Source: Plantibacter flavus (GTDB taxonomy: Bacteria > Actinomycetota > Actinomycetes > Actinomycetales > Microbacteriaceae). Taken from it: a stretch of 64,000 bases of DNA. The stretch spans positions 1,178,001 to 1,242,000 of the forward strand of contig NZ_CP019402.1 of assembly GCF_002024505.1 (NCBI RefSeq), in the 5' to 3' direction. Of this stretch, positions 26,255 to 35,334 are shown piece after piece. Made by a program: the position numbers and the translations under genes. Numbering within the stretch: position 1 is the stretch's first letter; the number at the start of each line of letters is the position of its first letter. The notes under the pieces are model-generated. The model made no database searches. It was not told the origin of the DNA and worked only from the letters and a program-made list of their open reading frames with translations.

Positions 26255-27988
26255 ATGGCCACCACCCACAACAACGTGTCACGTTCCACCAAGCTGGGGA
26301 TGGAGGAGCGCGACGCCGCGATCGAAGCGTTGAAGTCGAAAGAGCTCGACATCCTCGTCGTCGGTGGTGGCATCGTGGGCACCGGTGCAGCGCTCGACGC
26401 CGTCACGCGCGGTCTCAGTACCGGTCTGCTCGAGGCGCGCGACTGGGCGAGCGGCACCTCGAGCCGGTCCTCGAAGCTCGTGCACGGCGGTATCCGGTAT
26501 CTGGAACAACTCGACTTCCGACTCGTCCGAGAAGCGCTCATCGAGCGCGGGTTGCTGCTGCAGCGCATCGCGCCGCACCTCGTGAAGCCGGTCCGGTTCC
26601 TGTACCCGCTCAACAAGCCGGTCTTCGAGCGCCTCTACATCGGCGCCGGCATGCTGCTCTACGACCTCTTCAGCTGGACCGGCGGCCGTCCGCCCGGCGT
26701 CCCGCACCACCGGCACCTGTCCAAGCGTCAGGTCCTGACCTCGATCCCGAGTCTCAAGTCGGACGCGTTCGTGGGTGGACTCACCTACTACGACGCCCAG
26801 GTCGATGACGCCCGGTACGTCTCATCCCTCGCGCGGACGGCGTCGGCCTACGGAGCGCACGTCGCGAGCCGCGTGCGGGTCGAGGGCTTCATCAAGGTCG
26901 GTCAGCGCGTCGTGGGCGTCAAGGCGCACGACCTGCAGACCGACGAGCGCTTCGAGATCCGCGCCAAGCAGGTCGTCAACGCGACCGGCGTGTGGACCGA
27001 CGACACGCAGTCGATGGTGGGGGAGCGGGGCCAGTTCAAGGTCCGCGCGTCGAAGGGAATACACCTCGTCGTGCCGCGCGACCGCTTCCAATCGAACATG
27101 GGGCTCCTGCTGCGCACGGAGAAGAGCGTCCTCTTCGTCATCCCGTGGGGCCGACACTGGCTCATCGGCACGACCGACACGGACTGGCACCTCGACAAGG
27201 CGCATCCGGCGGCGACGGCGGCGGACATCGACTACCTGCTCGAGCACGTCAACAAGATCCTCGCCGTCCCGCTCACCCGTGAGGACGTCGAGGGCGTCTA
27301 CGCCGGCCTCCGTCCGCTGCTGGCCGGCGAGTCGGAGCAGACGTCGAAGTTGTCACGCGAGCACCTGGTCGCGCACTCCGTCCCCGGACTGGTGGTCATC
27401 GCCGGTGGCAAGTGGACCACGTACCGGGTCATGGCGAAGGACGCGATCGACGCCGCGGTGGACGCCCTCGACGGCAAGATCCCGGCGAGCGCGACGGAGA
27501 ACATCGCCCTCCTCGGAGCCGAGGGGTATCAGGCGGCCTGGAACAAGCGGGGCAAGATCGCGCGGGCCTTCGGGGTGCACACGGCGCGTATCGAGCACCT
27601 GCTGAACCGCTACGGCGTCCTGACGGATGAGCTGCTCGACCTCATCAAGGACGACCCGACGCTCGCCGAAGCACTGCCGGGAGCGGACGACTACATCGGG
27701 GCGGAGATCGTCTACGCGGCCTCCCACGAGGGCGCCCTCCATCTCGACGACGTCCTCGCCCGTCGGACGCGGATCTCCATCGAGGCCTGGGACCGCGGTG
27801 TCTCGGCGGCCCCGGTCGCGGCGAAGCTCATGGGTGGGGTCCTCGGGTGGGACGAGGAGCGCATCGAAAAGGAGGTCTCCTACTACACGAAGCGCGTCGC
27901 CGCGGAGCGGGCGTCGCAGGAGCAGCCGAACGACGAAGCGGCGGACCGCGTGCGCCTGGAGGCACCGGACATCGTCCCGGGGGCCTGA
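26255..27988 (+). CDS. glpD: Aerobic glycerol-3-phosphate dehydrogenase
   Basis: Membrane-associated FAD enzyme oxidising glycerol-3-phosphate to dihydroxyacetone phosphate and feeding electrons to menaquinone. It has 577 residues. The FAD-binding Rossmann motif is ILVVGGGIVGTGAALDAVTRG (about 34-54), followed by DWASGTSSRSSKLVHGGIRYLEQ, a GlpD hallmark, and WGRHWLIGTTDTDW; the C-terminal domain includes VVIAGGKWTTYRVMAKDAID. ATG 26255 begins a hydrophilic leader of about 30 residues. glpF and glpK are not adjacent. A 10-bp hairpin follows the gene. Confidence 0.96.
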   Translation: MATTHNNVSRSTKLGMEERDAAIEALKSKELDILVVGGGIVGTGAALDAVTRGLSTGLLEARDWASGTSSRSSKLVHGGIRYLEQLDFRLVREALIERGLLLQRIAPHLVKPVRFLYPLNKPVFERLYIGAGMLLYDLFSWTGGRPPGVPHHRHLSKRQVLTSIPSLKSDAFVGGLTYYDAQVDDARYVSSLARTASAYGAHVASRVRVEGFIKVGQRVVGVKAHDLQTDERFEIRAKQVVNATGVWTDDTQSMVGERGQFKVRASKGIHLVVPRDRFQSNMGLLLRTEKSVLFVIPWGRHWLIGTTDTDWHLDKAHPAATAADIDYLLEHVNKILAVPLTREDVEGVYAGLRPLLAGESEQTSKLSREHLVAHSVPGLVVIAGGKWTTYRVMAKDAIDAAVDALDGKIPASATENIALLGAEGYQAAWNKRGKIARAFGVHTARIEHLLNRYGVLTDELLDLIKDDPTLAEALPGADDYIGAEIVYAASHEGALHLDDVLARRTRISIEAWDRGVSAAPVAAKLMGGVLGWDEERIEKEVSYYTKRVAAERASQEQPNDEAADRVRLEAPDIVPGA

Positions 27989-28000
27989 ACCTGCGGTGAT

Positions 28001-28026
28001 CGCCCGCAGCGGAACGGCTGCGGGCG
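28001..28026 (+). terminator. Terminator after glpD
   Basis: A perfect 10-bp stem CGCCCGCAGC / GCTGCGGGCG with loop GGAACG, 12 nt after the glpD stop. Confidence 0.8.
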
Positions 28027-28055
28027 CCTCGGGCGGGCGGGCCAGGTGTGGCGGA

Positions 28056-28061
28056 TAGACT
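28056..28061 (+). promoter_or_regulatory. -10 box TAGACT of the antiporter operon
   Basis: TAGACT lies 36 nt before ATG 28098. The short leader has the ribosome binding site GAGGAG (28085-28090). Confidence 0.5.
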
Positions 28062-28097
28062 AGGAGGACTGCCACAACAAGCCTGAGGAGTACAGCC

Positions 28098-28625
28098 ATG
28101 GTGGATGTTCGGCGGGTCAAACTTCCCGGGGTCGGTGTGCTCCACACCTTCGTCACGGACGACGGCGGCAAGGTCGGCGTCATCGCCCACCGGTCCGGCC
28201 ACAGCGACCTCATCACCTTCGCCGACCACGAAGACGGTGCCGATGCCGGCAAGGTGTCGCTCCGGCTCAACGAGGACGAGGCGCACACGCTGGCCGAACT
28301 CCTCGGTGGCACACAGATCACCGAGTCGCTCAGCGCGCTCGACCAGATCCCCGGCCTCAGCATCGACTGGTTCACCGTCGACTACGAAGACCACATCGCC
28401 GGGCAGCCGCTCGGGAACCCCGCCGAGAAAGGCATGGTCGGACTGACCGTCGTCGCCGTCGTGCGTGGCGACTCCGCCAACCCGGCCCCGGCAGCGGACT
28501 TCCGGGTCTTCCCGGGAGACACCCTCGTCGTCGCGGGCAGTCCCGAGAAGGTCGCCAAGGCCTTCGCCTACTTCCGTTCGGGCGCCGTCAAGAAGGTCGC
28601 CGTCGACGCTCCGCCCGGAGGGTAG
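28098..28625 (+). CDS. RCK_C (TrkA-C) regulatory subunit of a cation/proton antiporter, KhtT-like
   Basis: A 175-residue cytoplasmic protein. The N-terminal 85 residues (VDVRRVKLPGVGVLHTFVTD ... TLAELLGGTQITESLSALD) match KhtT-type regulatory subunits. The C-terminal RCK_C domain, about residues 90-165, has the pattern ...VVAVVRGDSANPAPAADFRVFPGDTLVVAGSPEKVAKAFAYF. In Bacillus, such subunits gate K+/H+ exchange and bind c-di-AMP; ligand binding here is inference. It ends 2 nt before the transporter gene. Confidence 0.88.
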   Translation: MVDVRRVKLPGVGVLHTFVTDDGGKVGVIAHRSGHSDLITFADHEDGADAGKVSLRLNEDEAHTLAELLGGTQITESLSALDQIPGLSIDWFTVDYEDHIAGQPLGNPAEKGMVGLTVVAVVRGDSANPAPAADFRVFPGDTLVVAGSPEKVAKAFAYFRSGAVKKVAVDAPPGG

Positions 28626-28627
28626 GC

Positions 28628-30004
28628 ATGCTGCACGCCGCGACCGAAAACCCCCACCTCGGCCAGGATCTGCTCATCCTCGGCGTCCTGTTCGTCATCG
28701 CCTACATCCTCGGCCGCCTGGGCAAGCTGATCGGCCTCCCGTCGATCCCCGTCTACATGCTCGTCGGCCTGCTCGCGAGTCCGTACACGGGTTGGTTCCC
28801 GCTCGACTTCGCCAGCGCGCAGATCGAACTCATCGCCGTCTTCGGCCTCGTGCTCCTGCTGTTCAACCTCGGTCTGGAGTTCGATCAGGACGAGTTCTTC
28901 GGCAACGCCGGGAAGCTCATCGTGTCCGGTGGCTCCTACATCCTCGTCAACATGGCCGCCGGGCTGGTGTTCGGGTTCCTGGTCGGGTGGGGCACGCGAG
29001 AGGCGCTCATCATCGCCGGCATCACGGCGACGAGCTCGAGCGCGATCGTCACGAAGCTCCTCATCGAGCTCAAACGGCTGACGAACGACGAGACCCCGAT
29101 GATCCTGGGCGTCACCGTGGTGGAGGACATCTTCATCGCCATCTACCTCGCCATCGTCGGAGTCGTCCTGAGCGGCGAGACCGAAGTGTGGCCGGTCATC
29201 GGCAAGCTCGCGATCGCGTTCACGTTCATCCTCGTGATGTTCGCGATCGCGCGCTTCGGCGGCCGATTCGTGTCGCGGTTGTTCCGCACGAAGGACGACG
29301 AGCTCTTCACGATCCTGTTCTTCGGCCTCGCGGTCGCGTTCGGCGGTATCGGCGAGCTCCTCGGGGTCACCGACGCGATCGGCGCCTTCCTCATCGGGCT
29401 GGTCCTCGGAGCCACCCGGTTCCGCAACAAGATCGAGCAGATCGCGATCCCGCTCCGCGACGTGTTCGGTGCGTTCTTCTTCTTGAACTTCGGCCTCGCG
29501 CTCGACGCGACGAAGTTCGGCAGCGTCCTCGTCCCGGTCCTCCTCGCTGTCCTCATGACGGTGGTCCTCAACGTCCTGGCCGGTCAGTTCGTCGCCTGGC
29601 TCAACGGACTCGGGCCGCAAGCGGGGATCAACGCCGCGGTCATCCTGCAGAATCGCGGCGAATTCGCCCTCATCCTCGCGACGCTCTCGCTGAGCGCAGG
29701 GCTCAACCCGCTCATCCAACCGTTCGCCGGGCTCTACGTGCTCATCATGGCGGTGATGGGCCCGATCGTCGCAGGCCGGTCCGAGCAGATCGGCGCCGTC
29801 ATCCTGCGTCCGCGTCGCCGGAAGGCGCGCCGAGTGGAGCAGGTGGACACGACGGCGCAGGAGTCCATCGCGCTCGTCGAGGGTGCGGGCGACGACCAGG
29901 GCACGACGGACGTCGACACCGATCAGGCGGCCATCGACCGACTCGTCGAACAGGCGATGAACGACCAGGAACCACCAGCACGAAAGCGAGAGCCCGATTA
30001 CTAG
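28628..30004 (+). CDS. CPA2 cation/proton antiporter, KhtU/KefB-like
   Basis: A 458-residue membrane protein of about 12 helices followed by a charged cytoplasmic tail from about residue 385. Motifs include VFGLVLLLFNLGLEFDQDEF, GITATSSSAIVTKLLIELKR and LGVTDAIGAFLIGLVLGATRFR, all typical of the CPA2 (KefB/KhtU) family. There is no C-terminal TrkA-N domain, so gating presumably comes from the upstream RCK_C protein. The pair probably expels K+ (or Na+) in exchange for protons. The tail is Asp/Glu/Gln-rich and poorly conserved. Confidence 0.9.
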   Translation: MLHAATENPHLGQDLLILGVLFVIAYILGRLGKLIGLPSIPVYMLVGLLASPYTGWFPLDFASAQIELIAVFGLVLLLFNLGLEFDQDEFFGNAGKLIVSGGSYILVNMAAGLVFGFLVGWGTREALIIAGITATSSSAIVTKLLIELKRLTNDETPMILGVTVVEDIFIAIYLAIVGVVLSGETEVWPVIGKLAIAFTFILVMFAIARFGGRFVSRLFRTKDDELFTILFFGLAVAFGGIGELLGVTDAIGAFLIGLVLGATRFRNKIEQIAIPLRDVFGAFFFLNFGLALDATKFGSVLVPVLLAVLMTVVLNVLAGQFVAWLNGLGPQAGINAAVILQNRGEFALILATLSLSAGLNPLIQPFAGLYVLIMAVMGPIVAGRSEQIGAVILRPRRRKARRVEQVDTTAQESIALVEGAGDDQGTTDVDTDQAAIDRLVEQAMNDQEPPARKREPDY

Positions 30005-30068
30005 CACCGCCCCGTCGGCACCAGGCCCCGACAACCACGGACAGGTCCGTCCGACGCTCCGCTCCGTC

Positions 30069-30845
30069 ATGCTGCGTCCCCGGTGGATCGGCGTCCTCGT
30101 CCTCTGCCTCGCCGTCGCGGGCGCGTTCGCCGCGCTCGGGCAGTGGCAGCTCGCACGCGCCATCGAATCCGGGCAGGTGGTGCCGACCGAGACCGAATCG
30201 GTCCGGCCACTCGCGGACGTCCTCGAACCGGGCGTCGGTATCCGAGAGGCGGACGCCGGACAACGGGTGAGCGTCTCGGGCACCTGGGTGCCGGAGGACT
30301 ACCTCGTGGTGGGCAACCGGGTGAACGACGGCACGCTCGGGTACTGGGTGACGGGCCACCTCGCGACCGACCGCCCGGATCAGGCCGGTCTCGCCGTCGC
30401 GCTCGGGTGGACGAAGGATCGCGAGACCGCCGACCGTGTCGCGGAGGCATTGAACGCGGACGCCCCCACCGGTGCCGTGGAGCTCGAAGGGCGTCTGAAC
30501 CCGCCGGAGGGCCCGGAGGAACCGGCAGCGGACGCCGCACCGACCGACCTCGACAACATGTCGGTCGCCGCGCTGCTGAACCGCTGGAACGACGCCGACG
30601 GCCTGCGGGTGTTCAGTGCGTTCGTCGTGGACGACGTGGCCGTCGACGGACTCGAGCCCATCTCGTCACCCGCGCCCAGCCAGGAGATCCAGCTCAACTG
30701 GTTGAACATCTTCTACGCGGCCGAGTGGGTCGTCTTCGCGTGCTTCGCCGTGTTCCTGTGGTTCCGGCTCGCCAAGGACGCCTGGGAGCGCGAGATCGAG
30801 GAGCTCGAGGACGCCGAGGAGGAGGCCGCAGCGCTCCGTCCGTGA
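30069..30845 (+). CDS. SURF1 family cytochrome oxidase biogenesis protein
   Basis: A 258-residue membrane protein with one helix near each end (about residues 9-29 and 214-236) and an extracytoplasmic domain between. The start RPRWIGVLVLCLAVAGAFAALGQWQLAR, the motif GQRVSVSGTWVPEDYLVVGNRVNDGTLGYWVTG and the C-terminal PSQEIQLNWLNIFYAAEWVVFACFA identify SURF1, which assists assembly of the aa3-type oxidase. ATG 30069 is the only normal start; the frame upstream is open but starts in the antiporter gene's end region without ATG or GTG. Confidence 0.9.
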   Translation: MLRPRWIGVLVLCLAVAGAFAALGQWQLARAIESGQVVPTETESVRPLADVLEPGVGIREADAGQRVSVSGTWVPEDYLVVGNRVNDGTLGYWVTGHLATDRPDQAGLAVALGWTKDRETADRVAEALNADAPTGAVELEGRLNPPEGPEEPAADAAPTDLDNMSVAALLNRWNDADGLRVFSAFVVDDVAVDGLEPISSPAPSQEIQLNWLNIFYAAEWVVFACFAVFLWFRLAKDAWEREIEELEDAEEEAAALRP

Positions 30846-30870
30846 TGTCCGGTCGCTTGGCGGCCGCGGG

Positions 30871-30876
30871 TAGGAT
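30871..30876 (+). promoter_or_regulatory. -10 box TAGGAT, leaderless start of the DUF3817 gene
   Basis: TAGGAT ends 6 nt before ATG 30883. This would be the promoter of the DUF3817-guaA pair. Confidence 0.55.
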
Positions 30877-30882
30877 GGGGGC

Positions 30883-31322
30883 ATGCCCCTCCAGCCGAAA
30901 CCGTCGACGTTTCCCGCGATCCGAGGCGCGCTGAAGTTCTACCAGGTGGCCGCCCCCATCACCGGTGTGCTGCTCCTGTCGCTCTGCGCCGAGATGCTCA
31001 TGAAGTACGCGTTCGGCCTCGAGCTCGAACTCGGCGGTGCTTACGGCTTCCTCGCCTTCGTGCCCTCCGGCACCGCCACCGCCGTCAACCTGAGCACGGG
31101 CATCCTCATCATCCACGGCTGGTTCTACGTCGTGTACCTGTTCGCCGCGTTCCGGCTCTGGAGCCTCATGCGGTGGAACGTCCTGCGTCTGCTCTGGCTC
31201 GCGCTCGGCGGCATCATCCCGTTCCTGTCCTTCTTCTTCGAGAGCCGCATCCCGCGGGAAGTGAAGGGCTACCTCTCCGGCCGCGAAGCAGCAGCGGCCG
31301 CCGAACCCGTGGAGTCCATGCA

Positions 31323-31326
<4 letters not shown>
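30883..31326 (+). CDS. DUF3817 domain membrane protein
   Basis: A 147-residue integral membrane protein with three helices (about residues 22-42, 66-90 and 102-120). The region [20 protein letters not shown] and [24 protein letters not shown] is typical of DUF3817. The family is almost always encoded immediately before guaA in Actinobacteria, and here the stop codon overlaps the guaA GTG (GTGA). Function is unknown. Confidence 0.9.
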
Positions 31327-32927
<1,601 letters not shown>

Positions 32928-32944
32928 TCGCTCCCTGAAGCATC

Positions 32945-32976
32945 GGAAGGCCGTCCCGTTCGCGGGGCGGCCTTCC
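32945..32976 (+). terminator. Terminator after guaA
   Basis: GGAAGGCC-GTCCCG-TTCG-CGGGGC-GGCCTTCC forms a near-perfect hairpin 18 nt after the guaA stop. Its reverse complement closely resembles the terminator at 33148-33177. Confidence 0.9.
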
Positions 32977-32986
32977 GTCGTCCGCG

Positions 32987-33114
32987 CCCTTCGACAGGCT
33001 CAGGGACCGGGTGGGTGGCTCAGGGACCGGGGGGCTCAGGGGACCGGGTGGGTGGCTCAGGGACCGGGGATGGTGCCCGGTGCGCGGGGCCCGGTCCCTG
33101 AGCCTGTCGAGGGG
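32987..33114. repeat. Inverted and direct repeat of the CTTCGACAGGCTCAGGGACC type
   Basis: The 25-base arm beginning CCCTTCGACAGGCTCAGGG (32987-33011) is matched by its reverse complement at 33090-33114 with one mismatch. Between the arms, GGCTCAGGGACCGG-like units recur directly four times, starting near 32998, 33018, 33033 and 33054, spaced by GTGGGT or GGG. I recognise this palindrome as a frequent intergenic repeat in Micrococcales genomes, from memory and not from a search. Confidence 0.85.
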
Positions 33115-33147
33115 CAGCACCTCGACCGGCCGGTTCCTCGGACGACG

Positions 33148-33177
33148 AAGGCCCGCCCCGCGAACGGGACGGGCCTT
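33148..33177 (-). terminator. Terminator after the BI-1 gene (reverse strand)
   Basis: AAGGCCCG-C-CCCG-CGAA-CGGG-A-CGGGCCTT, a 13-position stem with one mismatch, 15 nt beyond the stop at 33193. It shares a core (CCGCCCCGCGAACGGGACGG) with the reverse complement of the guaA terminator. Confidence 0.82.
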
Positions 33178-33192
33178 GCCGTGCGTGCGCTC

Positions 33193-34050
33193 CTAGTTGC
33201 GGGAGATGGCCAGCAGACGCAGGATCTCGACGTAGATCCAGATGACCGTGACCATGATGCCGAAGGCGCCGGTCCAGCCGTACTTGGCGGGTGCGCGGTT
33301 CTGCACGCCGCGCTGGATGAAGTCGAAGTCGAGCACCAGCGAGTACGCACCCATCAGCACCGCGAAGATGCCGATGACGATCCCGAGCGGGATGCCGAAG
33401 ATCGTCGCGCCGTAGAGGCCGAACGGGTTGTTCAGGACGCCCGTGAACATGAGCACGAGGTTGAGGAGCTGGAAGACGCCGTAACCGATGATGGCGACGA
33501 GGAAGACCTTCGTCAGCTTCTTGGAGGCGCGGACCTTGCCGCTCGCGAAGAGCGCGAGGGTCACGCCGACGACAGCGAGGGTCGCGAGGACCGCCTGGAC
33601 GACGACGCCCGACCATGCCGGGTTCGCCTCGAAGACGCGCGAGATGCCGCCGACGAAGAGTCCCTGGAAGACGGCGTACCCGAGGATGAGCGCCGGGACC
33701 GGCTCCTTCTTGAAGGAGTTGACGAGCCCGAGACCGAGACCACCGATCATGCCGATGATCATGGGGAGGGCGTAGCCGCTGCCTGCCTGCAGGAGGGAGG
33801 TCGTCCACATCCAGGAGACGACGGCGAACACGACGAGGACGGCGAACGAGCCGAGCGTCTTGACGAGCGTGTTCTCGATCGTCATGCGGTCGGCGGTGCC
33901 GACGCCCGCCGGTGCGGTGGGCTGCTCGTACATCTTGCGGAGCTGTTCGGCGGTCAGCGAGGGGTTCGCTGCTTGAGCTGCCTGCAGCGTCCCGCCTCCC
34001 TGCTTCGCGAATGCCGGGTTCTTCGAGAACGCGGGATTGTCGAGGGCCAT
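33193..34050 (-). CDS. Bax inhibitor-1/YccA family membrane protein
   Basis: A 285-residue protein with seven helices after a hydrophilic N-terminus of about 60 residues that begins ALDNPAFSKNPAFAKQ. The helical part has MIIGMIGGLGLGLVNSFKKEPVPA, a YAVFQGLFVGGISRVFEA loop and, near the C-terminus, LVLDFDFIQRGVQNRAPAKYGW, which carries the conserved Asp pair of BI-1 proteins. These proteins are proposed pH-sensitive calcium leak channels, but the bacterial role is unclear. ATG 34050 has a moderate ribosome binding site. Confidence 0.92.
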   Translation of the reverse strand: MALDNPAFSKNPAFAKQGGGTLQAAQAANPSLTAEQLRKMYEQPTAPAGVGTADRMTIENTLVKTLGSFAVLVVFAVVSWMWTTSLLQAGSGYALPMIIGMIGGLGLGLVNSFKKEPVPALILGYAVFQGLFVGGISRVFEANPAWSGVVVQAVLATLAVVGVTLALFASGKVRASKKLTKVFLVAIIGYGVFQLLNLVLMFTGVLNNPFGLYGATIFGIPLGIVIGIFAVLMGAYSLVLDFDFIQRGVQNRAPAKYGWTGAFGIMVTVIWIYVEILRLLAISRN

Positions 34051-34226
34051 GGCTGATTCCTACTCTCAGTCGTGGAGGCTGTGTCGCGCCAAGCGGCGCT
34101 GCTGACACCCAGAGTATCCGAGTTCCCTTTGAATCAGCCGGGTCGCGCGTGGAAAACCCCGAACGGGCGCCGATGTTCGCGGCGGGCTGACAGCCGGCAC
34201 CCTGCGCGCACGCTGGAGCGTCGTCC

Positions 34227-34232
34227 TAGGCT
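34227..34232 (+). promoter_or_regulatory. -10 box TAGGCT, leaderless start of the GDPD gene
   Basis: TAGGCT ends 6 nt before GTG 34239; no ribosome binding site is seen. Confidence 0.55.
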
Positions 34233-34238
34233 GATGGC

Positions 34239-35321
34239 GTGCGCATCGACTCCCTGCCCAACCCGCTCGTCATCGGACACCGCGGGGCTCCCGGTTACCG
34301 CCCCGAGCACACCGAGTCCTCCTACCGCTTGGCCGTCGCGCTGGGTGCGGACGCCGTCGAGCCCGATCTCGTCGCGTCGAAGGACGGCGTCCTCGTGGTC
34401 CGACACGAGAACGAGATCTCCGGGACGACCGACGTCGCCGCCCGGGCGGAGTTCGCCGACCGGCGGACGACGAAGCGCGTCGACGGCCACGAGCTGACCG
34501 GATGGTTCACCGAGGACTTCACCTGGGCCGAGCTGTCGACCCTGACCGCGCGTGAGCGGATCCCCGAGGTGCGGACGGTGAGTGCGGGATTCGACGGCAC
34601 CGAGGGCATCCTGCGGTTCGCCGACCTCGTCGAGGTCGTACGCAGCGCGGCCGCAGCGCACCGACGACCCGTCGGTGTCGTGGCCGAGGTGAAGCACGCC
34701 GACTACTTCGCTTCGATCGGACTCCCACTCGATCGACTCCTGGCCGAGGAGCTCGCCGCTCTGGGGTTCGGCACCGATTCCGATGCCGAACCGCTCATCA
34801 TCGAGTCGTTCGAGCAGTCGGTCCTCACGGCGTTGCAGGCCCGTCGGGTGCAGGCGGAGTTCGTGTACCTCATCGAGCGGTCCGGCAGGCCGAGCGACCT
34901 CGTCGCCCGGCTGGGGGATTCGGCCCCGTCCTACGCCGACGCGATGACCGACGCAGGACTCGCGGCGCTCGCCCTCGAGGTCGACGCCATCAGTGTGGAC
35001 AAGGCGATGCTCATCGACCTCGACGACGACGGCGCCCACCCGACGGACCTCGTGGAGCGCGCCCACGCGGTGGGCCTGCGCGTCTACACCTGGACCCTCC
35101 GCCCCGAGAACCGATTCCTCGCGCCACCCTTCCGGGACGGGTCCGATCCGGCGGCGGTCGGCCGCTGGCTCGAGGAGTTCGTCCTGGTGCTCTCCTCGGG
35201 GGTCGACGGCTGCTTCGTCGACCAGGCCGACCTCGGTGTCGCCGCCCGGTCCGCGGCCGGCGAGCGGGCGGAACACCGCGACGGCGGTGCTCGGCCGAGC
35301 GATGTCGGAGGCAGCGCCTAG
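34239..35321 (+). CDS. Glycerophosphodiester phosphodiesterase family protein
   Basis: Hydrolyses glycerophosphodiesters to glycerol-3-phosphate and an alcohol, in the cytosol since no signal peptide is present. It has 360 residues. The start LVIGHRGAPGYRPEHTESSY carries the catalytic HRG and PEHT motifs, AVEPDLVASKDGVLVVRHEN carries the metal-binding Glu, Asp and second His, and the C-terminal LRVYTWTLRPEN fits the family. It could supply substrate for GlpD (26255-27988). It starts at GTG 34239 and its stop overlaps the -10 box of the next gene. Confidence 0.92.
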   Translation: MRIDSLPNPLVIGHRGAPGYRPEHTESSYRLAVALGADAVEPDLVASKDGVLVVRHENEISGTTDVAARAEFADRRTTKRVDGHELTGWFTEDFTWAELSTLTARERIPEVRTVSAGFDGTEGILRFADLVEVVRSAAAAHRRPVGVVAEVKHADYFASIGLPLDRLLAEELAALGFGTDSDAEPLIIESFEQSVLTALQARRVQAEFVYLIERSGRPSDLVARLGDSAPSYADAMTDAGLAALALEVDAISVDKAMLIDLDDDGAHPTDLVERAHAVGLRVYTWTLRPENRFLAPPFRDGSDPAAVGRWLEEFVLVLSSGVDGCFVDQADLGVAARSAAGERAEHRDGGARPSDVGGSA

Positions 35322-35324
35322 ACT
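35319..35324 (+). promoter_or_regulatory. -10 box TAGACT before pcrA
   Basis: TAGACT ends 10 nt before ATG 35335 and overlaps the stop codon of the GDPD gene. The leader would be at most a few nucleotides. Confidence 0.45.
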
Positions 35325-35334
35325 TGCAGGCGAT

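Noticed and set aside
32987..33114. Direct GGCTCAGGGACCGG units as a possible CRISPR array
   Set aside because: Units are irregularly spaced by a few bases only, with no spacers of 30-40 nt and no cas genes.
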